Below, piece by piece: positions 1 to 6,104 of a DNA stretch of 8,336 bases (positions within the stretch are counted from its first letter, which is position 1; the number at the start of each line of letters is the position of its first letter). The translations under genes were made by a program, and so were the position numbers. Source of the stretch: Gemmatimonadaceae bacterium (GTDB lineage: Bacteria; Gemmatimonadota; Gemmatimonadetes; Gemmatimonadales; Gemmatimonadaceae); contig JADGGM010000101.1 in assembly GCA_019689955.1 (NCBI GenBank), forward strand, positions 1-8,336, given 5' to 3'. The notes below the pieces were generated by a model, which was given only the letters and a program-made list of their open reading frames with translations, was not told where the DNA came from and ran no database searches.

Positions 1-371
1 CCCAGGCCGTCTTGTCTGGGGGGCGCGCTTTTGTTTATAAGACACCGCCGCCGCACCGCGCGCGAGACGAGCGGGGGGCGCCGGCGGCGCAACTGCCGCT
101 TCCAGTGCACCAGGCGGTCCGACATCGCCGGCGGGATCCGGTCGTGCAACCCGCCCAGCAGATAGCGCTCGGTGAACCAGATCTGGCGCCCCGCGTGGGG
201 CACCGGCGTCACCTCCGGCGCGTGCGCCGCCAGCGCCGCCGGATCGTCGGTGATCACCTCGATCGACGCGTGCGCCCACGTCGCCCGCAGCCGCGCGAGC
301 GCGACCTGCAACATGGCCACGTCGCCCATGTTGCGGCAGTCGAACGTGCTGGGGTCGACGAGGATACGCAT
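1..371 (-). CDS. Polysaccharide pyruvyl transferase family protein, N-terminal part (3' end beyond window)
   Basis: The ATG at 371 overlaps the last base of the methyltransferase stop (TGATG), and the frame stays open to the left edge, giving 123 residues. The N-terminus MRILVDPSTFDCRNMGDVAM, then LQVALARLRATW and IEVITDDPAALAAHAPEVTP, fits the Rossmann-like start of the polysaccharide pyruvyl transferase family (PF04230), where an 'N-x-GD-x-A/M' loop and a 'TDDP' strand end are typical. Members add ketal pyruvate to glycans or serve as related sugar transferases. The catalytic C-terminal half is outside the window. Residues 110-115 (CLINKS, positions 44-27) use A/T-rich codons unlike the rest of the operon, so the gene may be altered near the edge. 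No separate ribosome site is evident; translation is probably coupled to the methyltransferase. Confidence 0.72.
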   Translation of the reverse strand, partial: MRILVDPSTFDCRNMGDVAMLQVALARLRATWAHASIEVITDDPAALAAHAPEVTPVPHAGRQIWFTERYLLGGLHDRIPPAMSDRLVHWKRQLRRRRPPLVSRAVRRRCLINKSAPPRQDGL

Positions 372-1504
372 CAGACGTCCACGGGGCGCTGGAACGTGAC
401 CCGGAAGTGGTTCCCGATCCGCAACCGGTCCACCGCGCCCTGCAAGAGCAGCATCATGTCACGCAGCTTCACCGTGTACTCGATCTTGTCCTCATACTCC
501 TTCATGAGGAGGTAGTCCATCACGTCGAAGCCGAAGACGTCCACCGAGTACACACGCAGCCCCGCGTGCTCGGCCAGATACGTGAACGACGCGTCGCTGA
601 AGAACCCGACGTGCTCGAACGGGAGGAGCGTGTTCTGCTGGCTCCCCATCAGCTCGTAGGCCACCGAGTGGATGTTCGGCGTGTACCCCACGAGGAAGCC
701 GCCCGGCTTGAGCTTCTTCGCGGCGACCGACACCGTGCTGATCGGATCGTCGAGGTGCTCGAGGACGTCGAACATCACGATCGCGTCGTACGCGCCGTCC
801 GGCTCGTCACGCAAGTCGGTGTCGGACACATCGAGCCCCATCTCGCGGCAGAAGCGCACGGCGCGCGGGAAGACCTCGAGCCCGCGCGCAGAAACGCCGC
901 GGTCCTTCAGGTAGGCGAGGAAGAGCCCCGCCCCGCACCCCACGTCGAGCACGCGCGCGCGCTGCGGGTCGAGCCCCAGCCGCTCGATCACGTAGCGGTA
1001 GCGTTCGGCCCCCATGCGGTTCTTCCGGTACTCGAAGTGCGCCAGCGTCTCGCGGGCGAACTTCTCGTAGTAGAGATCGCTCGCGTACACGTCCTCCACG
1101 TGCGTCTTCGCGCTCTCGATCGCGAAGCTCGCCGTCGAGTAGTCGCACCGGTGGCAGCGGACCACGTGGTACCCTTCCACCCACTCCAGGAGCGTCGTCC
1201 CCTCGCGCCCGCCGCAGAGCGCGCAGCGGTACGCCTCGCGCGGGAGGATGCGGTGCCGGTTCGCCTCGAGGATCCGCTCCCGGTAGTGCAGGATCCCCTC
1301 GAAGAAGTGCTTCCCACGCATGGCGTGGGGGTCGAAGTCGAAGAGCGTGAGCGGCTCCCGCACGTGGCGCAGCGTGCGGCGTCCCGTGCTCGATGTCCGC
1401 CCGTCCGTGGCCCCGGTGAGACCGGACACCTCGTCGGCGGTGCCCGTCACCCCGGCGGCCGCGACCATTGCGGCACTGAGGAGAGCGAGGATGGAATGAA
1501 TCAT
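371..1504 (-). CDS. Zinc-ribbon class I SAM-dependent methyltransferase with hydrophobic N-terminus
   Basis: This 377-residue protein should transfer a methyl group from S-adenosylmethionine, most likely to a sugar or glycan intermediate given its neighbours. A small zinc ribbon is formed by C94, C97, C117 and C120 (YRCALCGG and VRCHRCDY), as in several methyltransferases of glycan clusters. The SAM-binding Rossmann domain follows: motif I VLDVGCGAGLFLAYL at 185-199, the acidic end of strand 2 at E210 in ARGLEVFP, DAIVMFDVLEHLDDP at 240-254, and KLKPGGFLVGYTPN at 264-277. The C-terminal part (FEHVGFFSDASFTYL and onward) is typical of Methyltransf_23-like proteins. The start at 1504 is chosen for the four-base ATGA overlap and a GAGG site. 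It gives an odd N-terminus: residues 3-18 are hydrophobic and small, residues 20-43 are Gly/Ser/Thr-rich, before the conserved part begins near residue 45. An internal start at M62 (1321) would remove this. Methyl acceptor unknown. Confidence 0.88.
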   Translation of the reverse strand: MIHSILALLSAAMVAAAGVTGTADEVSGLTGATDGRTSSTGRRTLRHVREPLTLFDFDPHAMRGKHFFEGILHYRERILEANRHRILPREAYRCALCGGREGTTLLEWVEGYHVVRCHRCDYSTASFAIESAKTHVEDVYASDLYYEKFARETLAHFEYRKNRMGAERYRYVIERLGLDPQRARVLDVGCGAGLFLAYLKDRGVSARGLEVFPRAVRFCREMGLDVSDTDLRDEPDGAYDAIVMFDVLEHLDDPISTVSVAAKKLKPGGFLVGYTPNIHSVAYELMGSQQNTLLPFEHVGFFSDASFTYLAEHAGLRVYSVDVFGFDVMDYLLMKEYEDKIEYTVKLRDMMLLLQGAVDRLRIGNHFRVTFQRPVDV

Positions 1505-3669
1505 TGCGAGACCTCGACCAGACCATGGCGGCGCAGCTCGTCGAGCGTCGCCCTGGCGGCGGAAAATGGAATACTGCACATCTCGGCGATGTCGGCCACC
1601 GAGTGCTGCCCATCGATCAGGAACATGATGTCGAAGAGCGCCTTCGCGCCCTCCGGGTTCACGTACGGATCGATGTTGATTCCATAGCGCGAGCAGAACA
1701 CCTCGCCCTTGAACCGGTTCACCGGGACGACGTTCCCCTCGAGCACGTCGAGCATGTGCAGCACGAGGTCGCGCGACGCCTCGAGGCTCCCCGGCGGCAC
1801 GCGGTCAGGGGTGTCGTGGCTCGAGTGATATTCCTCGAAATAGTGGTTCGGCTCCGGCGTGCGGAGCGCGCGCGAGAGCGAGAGCATGGGGACGCGCACG
1901 CCCGGCGCGTTGAACTGCCGCTCGTCGTTCCCGACGATCGCCCGGAAGGGGGCGGTCCACCCGTACGGGTCGCGCTCCTGGAGCGCGAGGGTGAAGCAGC
2001 GGTCCACTTCGCTCCGGTCGGCGAAGGAGCGTTGGAGCGCGTGCGGGTGGTTGCGCCCGAGCATCTCGAGGAAGAGCCCCCCGCGCATCTTCGGGATGAG
2101 CGCCTCGTTCCGGCTCAGGTAGGCGATCGACCCGATGGTCTCGGGGACGATGAGGAAGCGGTACGTGTAGCGCCGGTTCGTCCGCGCGGCGAGCGCGCGC
2201 ATGACGTCGATCCCGACCACCACGCCGGTGAGGTCGTCGTTGACCATGTGCGGGTGGCAGAGATGCGCGCAGAGGACGATGGTGTCGTCGCTCGCGCCGG
2301 GGAGCACGACCTCCCCGACCTTCAGCGTGCCGTAGCTGAAGCTCGTGCGGATGACGACGCGGTAGCGGTCGTCGAGCAGCGCGTCGCGCTGGGTGCGCGT
2401 GCAGCAGAGTCCCCAGTCGCGTTCGTAGTACTTGAAGATGAACGGCACCGCATCGGGGAGCCACGGGTGCACGTGGAGGTGCCGGAGCAGCTCGTCGCGC
2501 GTCACCACGCCGTCGAAGGGGAGGGAGTACGACACGACGTGCAGCGGATGATCGGCGTACGAGAAGAGGCGCCGGCCGTCGAGCGTCTCGAGGTACGCTT
2601 CGTGGCAGGTCCACTTCTCTGGGATGATCCAGCTCCAGCACTCGGACCCCGAGGGGTACTCGTGGATGGTCATGGGGAGCTGGGTGGCGAGCGCGCGGAG
2701 GGCGGCGTCGTACCCGTCGGAGACGATGTCGCGCGGGAGGCGCCAGAGCGCGTCGATCATCTCGCGCATCGAGGCGTTCGCGGGGAGCGAGGCGTGGAGG
2801 CGCGGGGCCCCGACACGCGCGTCCTCGAGCACGACGGGGTCCCCGGCGGGTCCGCGCGCGCTCACCCACGGGTCCTCGGCGATCATGCGCGCGAGCAGGG
2901 CGTGGTACGCCGGGGTCTCCACGACGAGCACTTCCCCACCCCCCTCGCCGACGGCCGCGGCGCGGCACACGCCGGTCTCCCGCGCGCGCGCCTCGATCCG
3001 GCGCCCGTCGGGGTAGCCGTTGTCGGCGAGGATGCGCACGGAGTACACCCACCCGGTCTTGCGCACGGTGGCGCCGTCGCGAATGTGCCCGGTGAACAGC
3101 TTCTTGTAGCGGAAGGGGACGCCGACGCGCTCCTCGACGTAGTGGCGGAACGTCGCCTCCTCGAGCCCGACGCCGAGGAGGCAGATCTTGGCCGCCACCG
3201 CCTCGAGCCGCGCGAACACGCTCCCCTCCCCGAAGCAGGTCGGGGGGACGTCGGCGAGCAACGCCGCCGCCGCGGGGCCGACGCCGGCCACGGAGTGAAT
3301 GGGATCGTGCGAGCGGACCGCGCCGGGGAGGGTCCGCACGTACTCGAGAAACTCCGCCGAGGTGCTCCACGGCCCGCCGCGCGTGGGGGTGCGCGCGACG
3401 TCGAACAGCTCGCCGCGGCAGAACGAGAAGGTGTAGGTGGGGACGAGGAGCGTCCCCTCGTCGCCGATCACCTCGCGCAACGCGTCGACGACGCGCGCGG
3501 CGCGCGCGGCCGGGGTGGGCGCGTCGCGCATCGTGCCCAGGGTGTCGAGGCACGCGTGCACGAGGACCACGTCGCCGCGCGCGAGGCCGGCGGCGCGGAG
3601 GGCGCGGGTGAGGTCGGCCAGCTCATACGTGGCCGGGCGCGTGGTGGGGAGCGAGGTGGTGGCAGTCAT
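1501..3669 (-). CDS. AAC(3)-type N-acetyltransferase fused to DUF4910/DUF2172 zinc-peptidase-like domain with winged helix
   Basis: A single 722-residue frame joins two modules. Residues 15 to about 275 match the aminoglycoside 3-N-acetyltransferase superfamily: RGDVVLVHACLDTLG (31-45), LLVPTYTFSF (74-83), the conserved RSHDPIHSVAGVG (119-131), and ICLLGVGLEEATFRHYVE (162-179). In sugar clusters such proteins acetylate amino sugars with acetyl-CoA; drug resistance is not implied. Residues about 300-665 match DUF4910/DUF2172, M28-like putative aminopeptidases of unknown substrate. They include IHEYPSGSECWSWIIPEKW (335-353), CAHLCHPHMVNDDLTG (467-482, with H469 or H472 and D478 as candidate metal ligands), VPETIGS (508-514, E510 a candidate general base) and EYHSSHDTPD (613-622, H618 a candidate ligand). 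Residues about 675-720 form a winged helix (VADIAEMCSIPFSAARATLDELRRHGL). Each module alone is usually a separate protein. The ATG at 3669 lacks a good ribosome site but fits the acetyltransferase N-terminus. The stop overlaps the next start by four bases. Confidence 0.88.
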   Translation of the reverse strand: MTATTSLPTTRPATYELADLTRALRAAGLARGDVVLVHACLDTLGTMRDAPTPAARAARVVDALREVIGDEGTLLVPTYTFSFCRGELFDVARTPTRGGPWSTSAEFLEYVRTLPGAVRSHDPIHSVAGVGPAAAALLADVPPTCFGEGSVFARLEAVAAKICLLGVGLEEATFRHYVEERVGVPFRYKKLFTGHIRDGATVRKTGWVYSVRILADNGYPDGRRIEARARETGVCRAAAVGEGGGEVLVVETPAYHALLARMIAEDPWVSARGPAGDPVVLEDARVGAPRLHASLPANASMREMIDALWRLPRDIVSDGYDAALRALATQLPMTIHEYPSGSECWSWIIPEKWTCHEAYLETLDGRRLFSYADHPLHVVSYSLPFDGVVTRDELLRHLHVHPWLPDAVPFIFKYYERDWGLCCTRTQRDALLDDRYRVVIRTSFSYGTLKVGEVVLPGASDDTIVLCAHLCHPHMVNDDLTGVVVGIDVMRALAARTNRRYTYRFLIVPETIGSIAYLSRNEALIPKMRGGLFLEMLGRNHPHALQRSFADRSEVDRCFTLALQERDPYGWTAPFRAIVGNDERQFNAPGVRVPMLSLSRALRTPEPNHYFEEYHSSHDTPDRVPPGSLEASRDLVLHMLDVLEGNVVPVNRFKGEVFCSRYGINIDPYVNPEGAKALFDIMFLIDGQHSVADIAEMCSIPFSAARATLDELRRHGLVEVSQ
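1512..1515 (-). promoter_or_regulatory. Shine-Dalgarno site for the methyltransferase
   Basis: GAGG lies 7 nt before the ATG at 1504, within the last codons of the fusion gene. With the ATGA stop/start overlap it supports starting the methyltransferase at 1504 rather than at the upstream in-frame ATG at 1579. Confidence 0.55.
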
Positions 3670-3679
3670 GCGCGGGTCG

Positions 3680-4882
3680 TCAATCGAGGCGGTCGGCCAC
3701 GGTCTTCACGATCGTGTCGCCGATGGCGAGCGACGCGGTCGCGCCGGGGCTCGGCGCATTGAGCACGTGCAGCGCCGACCGGCGCGACACGAAGAAGAAG
3801 TCGTTCACGAGATCGCCGTTGCGGAGCATCGCCTGCGCCCGCACACCGGCGCCGCCGGGGACGAGGTCCTGCGGCTGGACCTCCGGCACCAGCCGCTGCA
3901 GCGCGCGGCAGAAGAGCGTTCGGCTGAACGAGCGGCGCAGCTCGGCCCAGCACGTCCTCGGGTAGCGCTCGAGGAAGCGCCACACGCCGGGGAAGGCCAG
4001 TGCCTCCGCGAGGTCGCGCACGCTCACGGTGCCGCGCGTGTATCCCTCGCGCGCGAAGGCGAGCACCGCGTTCGGGCCCGCCTCCACGCCGCCGCGCACG
4101 AGGCGCGTGAAGTGCACGCCGAGAAACGGGAATGCCGGGTCGGGCACCGGGTAGATGAGGTTGCGCACCAGGTGCTGCCGCTCCGGGCGGAGCGCGTAGT
4201 ACTCGCCGCGGAACGGGACGATGCGCAGCTCCGGCTCCTCCCCCGCGAGCCGCGCGACACGGTCCGCGTGCAACCCGGCGCAGTTGATGAGGAGCGTCCC
4301 CATGAACGCGCCGCGCCGTGTCTCCGCCACCCACCCCGCCGGGGTCTCGCGCAACGCATGCACCTCGGCGCCGGTGATCACTTCTCCCCCCGAGCGAGCG
4401 ATCTCCACCGCGAGCGTCGCGCTCACGCGCGGGTAGTCGGCGATCCCCTCCTCCGGGACGCGCACCGCGGCCACGCCGGCCACGTGCGGCTCGATCTCGC
4501 GCATCTGCTCCGGCGTGAGCCACTCGAGTTCCGCGAGACCGTTCTCCGTCCCACGCCGCAGCAGCTCGCGCAGCCGCGGCACCTCGTCCTCCGTCACCGC
4601 GACCACGAGCTTGCCGCAGATCTCGTGCGGGATCCCGTGCGCGCGGCAGAACGCGACCATCTGCCGGATGCCGTCCACCGCGAGGCGCGCCTTGAGGGAG
4701 CCGGGCGCGTAGTACAGCCCCGCGTGCAGCACGCCGCTGTTGTTCCCGCTCTGGTGCCGCCCCACGGCCGCTTCCTTCTCGAGCACGGTGACCCGGAGCC
4801 CCGGGTACGCGCGCAACAGCTTGTACGCGGTCCCGAGCCCCACGAGCCCACCACCGATCACGAGGACGGACGCGGCCGGCAT
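3680..4882 (-). CDS. lhgO: L-2-hydroxyglutarate oxidase family FAD-dependent oxidoreductase
   Basis: This 400-residue flavoprotein belongs to the DAO superfamily and matches the LhgO/L2HGDH branch in length and motifs. Members oxidise L-2-hydroxyglutarate to 2-oxoglutarate, passing electrons to the quinone pool or oxygen. The FAD-binding GGGLVGLGTA is at 10-19, with the ribose-contacting acid E35 at the end of strand 2. The family hallmark HQSGNNSGVLHAG is at 43-55, LINCAGLHADRVA at 198-210, RGEYYALRP at 225-233, YPVPDPAFPFLGVHFTR at 244-260, GPNAVLAFAREGY at 269-281, and NAPSPGATASLAIG at 375-388. No key motif is missing. It starts 13 nt after the aminotransferase and ends 10 nt before the acetyltransferase fusion, so it is embedded in the sugar operon. 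Whether it works on free 2-hydroxyglutarate here or on another 2-hydroxy acid, perhaps one attached to a glycan, cannot be read from the sequence. Family is firm; role in this operon is open. Confidence 0.93.
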   Translation of the reverse strand: MPAASVLVIGGGLVGLGTAYKLLRAYPGLRVTVLEKEAAVGRHQSGNNSGVLHAGLYYAPGSLKARLAVDGIRQMVAFCRAHGIPHEICGKLVVAVTEDEVPRLRELLRRGTENGLAELEWLTPEQMREIEPHVAGVAAVRVPEEGIADYPRVSATLAVEIARSGGEVITGAEVHALRETPAGWVAETRRGAFMGTLLINCAGLHADRVARLAGEEPELRIVPFRGEYYALRPERQHLVRNLIYPVPDPAFPFLGVHFTRLVRGGVEAGPNAVLAFAREGYTRGTVSVRDLAEALAFPGVWRFLERYPRTCWAELRRSFSRTLFCRALQRLVPEVQPQDLVPGGAGVRAQAMLRNGDLVNDFFFVSRRSALHVLNAPSPGATASLAIGDTIVKTVADRLD

Positions 4883-4890
4883 GGTCGTCG

Positions 4891-4897
4891 CTCCCTC
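4891..4897 (-). promoter_or_regulatory. Shine-Dalgarno site for the LhgO-family gene
   Basis: GAGGGAG overlaps the aminotransferase stop codon (TGA at 4898-4896) and sits 8 nt before the ATG at 4882. It is one of the two strongest ribosome sites in the window and fixes the start. Confidence 0.7.
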
Positions 4898-6104
4898 AGG
4901 GCACCGTGCGCGCGGCGAGGCGCGTCACCTGGTCGATCACCTCGCGCTGCGACTCGGGGGTGAGCCCCACGGAGCACGGGAGGCTCAGCGCGCGCCGGTG
5001 GAGGTCCTCGGCCGTCGAGCAGTCGACGGCGAACGCCCCGCGGTGCGCGGGCGACCGGTGCAGCGGCTGCCAGAGGGGGCGCGTCTGGATGCGCGCGCGC
5101 TCGAGCGTCTTCAGGAGCTCGCGCGAGCCGATCCCGAAGGTGTCGGCGTCGACGAGGACCGTATACATCCAGAAGGTGCTCCACGCCCAGCTCGCCTCGG
5201 GCATGATCGTGAGCCCGGGGATCTCGCCGAGTGCCTCGGCGTACGTGCTCGCGATGCGGCGCTTGGCCGCGACGTACGCGTCGAGCTGCTCCATCTGCGC
5301 CACGCCCATCGCGGCCTGGAGGTTGGTGAGGCGGTAGTTGTACCCCACCTCGTGGTGCTCGTACTCAACGGGGTCGTCCTTCGCCTGCGTGGTGAGGTAG
5401 CGTGCGCGCTTGGCGAGCGCCTCGTCATCGGTGACGAGCATCCCGCCGCCGCCGGTGGTGAGGAGCTTGTTCCCGTTGAAGCTGAAGCACGCCATGTCGC
5501 CCAGGTGCCCCACGGGCCGGCCGCGATAGCGCGCGCCCAGGCTCTCGGTGGCATCCTCGATCACGGTGAGGCCGAACTTGCGCGCGACATCGAGCACCGG
5601 ATCCGTGTCCACCGGGTGGCCGAGGATGTGGACCGGGATGATCGCGCGCACGCGGCGCCCGGTCGCGCGGTTGCGGAGCGCGCCGTCGCGCCACTCGCAC
5701 CCGCGCTCCAGGAAGTCGGTCACCTTCTGCGGGTCCATCTGCCACGTGCCCGGCTCCGCATCGATGAACACCGGCCACGCGCCTACATAGCGGATCGCGT
5801 TCGCCGGGGCGATGAACGTGAGCGTGGAGGTGAGCACCTCGTCATCGCGCTCCACGCCGGCGAGGAGGAGCGCGACGTGGAGCGCCGCCGTCCCCGTCGT
5901 CGTCGCGACGGCATAGCGCGCGCCCACCGCATCGGCCACGGCGCGCTCGAAGCGGTCCACGTAGGCGCCCACGGAGGAGACCCACCCGGTGTCGAGGCAG
6001 TCCTTGATGTAGGCCCACTCGTTCCCGCGGATCTCGGGGACGCAGAGCGGGGTGAACCCCGCCGGGGCCGGTGCGCCGGGGGCGCGCTGCTCGGAGGTGC
6101 TCAA
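4896..6104 (-). CDS. legC: LegC-family DegT/DnrJ/EryC1/StrS aminotransferase (TTG start)
   Basis: This 402-residue PLP enzyme should transfer an amino group, normally from glutamate, to the keto carbon of a nucleotide-linked 4-keto-6-deoxy sugar. The fold-type I motifs are complete: GTAALHVALLLAG at 71-83, VIEDATESLGA at 181-191 with D184 placed to hold the pyridine nitrogen, and the Schiff-base lysine K213 in FNGNKLLTTGGGG. YNYRLTNLQAAMG is at 255-267. Placement in the LegC subfamily rests on the opening PEIRGNEWAYIKDCLDTGWV (23-42) and on the long segment at 131-155 (FLERGCEW...RNRATGRRVRAII) before PVHILGH; both are typical of LegC and absent from short DegT proteins. Family members act in legionaminic acid and bacillosamine-type pathways, so the exact substrate is inferred. 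The TTG at 6104 overlaps the epimerase stop by four bases and is the only start that keeps a full N-terminus; the next ATG is far inside the domain. Confidence 0.93.
   Translation of the reverse strand: MSTSEQRAPGAPAPAGFTPLCVPEIRGNEWAYIKDCLDTGWVSSVGAYVDRFERAVADAVGARYAVATTTGTAALHVALLLAGVERDDEVLTSTLTFIAPANAIRYVGAWPVFIDAEPGTWQMDPQKVTDFLERGCEWRDGALRNRATGRRVRAIIPVHILGHPVDTDPVLDVARKFGLTVIEDATESLGARYRGRPVGHLGDMACFSFNGNKLLTTGGGGMLVTDDEALAKRARYLTTQAKDDPVEYEHHEVGYNYRLTNLQAAMGVAQMEQLDAYVAAKRRIASTYAEALGEIPGLTIMPEASWAWSTFWMYTVLVDADTFGIGSRELLKTLERARIQTRPLWQPLHRSPAHRGAFAVDCSTAEDLHRRALSLPCSVGLTPESQREVIDQVTRLAARTVP

Noticed and set aside
1..20. Imperfect inverted repeat (CCCAG...CTGGG) as a terminator or attachment site
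   Set aside because: The stem is about 5-7 bp with a mismatch, lies inside an open coding frame, and has no T-tract on the minus strand; too weak to call from the window edge.
407..1687. A 426-codon plus-strand open frame opposite the methyltransferase
   Set aside because: The translation is Arg/Val/His/Glu-rich and motif-free; the opposite strand carries the SAM-binding and zinc-ribbon motifs.
2845..3627. The AAC(3)-like domain as an aminoglycoside-resistance determinant
   Set aside because: It is embedded in a sugar-modification operon and fused to a DUF4910 module, with no mobile element or resistance context; AAC(3)-fold proteins in glycan clusters act on amino sugars.
1504..3762. A 752-codon open frame on the plus strand opposite the fusion gene
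   Set aside because: It mirrors the minus-strand gene codon for codon; in very GC-rich DNA the antisense frame often lacks stops. Its product is Arg/Val/Glu/His-rich with no recognisable domain, while the minus strand has clear family motifs.
3437..4963. A 508-codon plus-strand open frame opposite lhgO
   Set aside because: Same antisense effect of high GC; low-complexity Arg/His/Ala-rich translation and no motifs, whereas lhgO on the minus strand is motif-complete.
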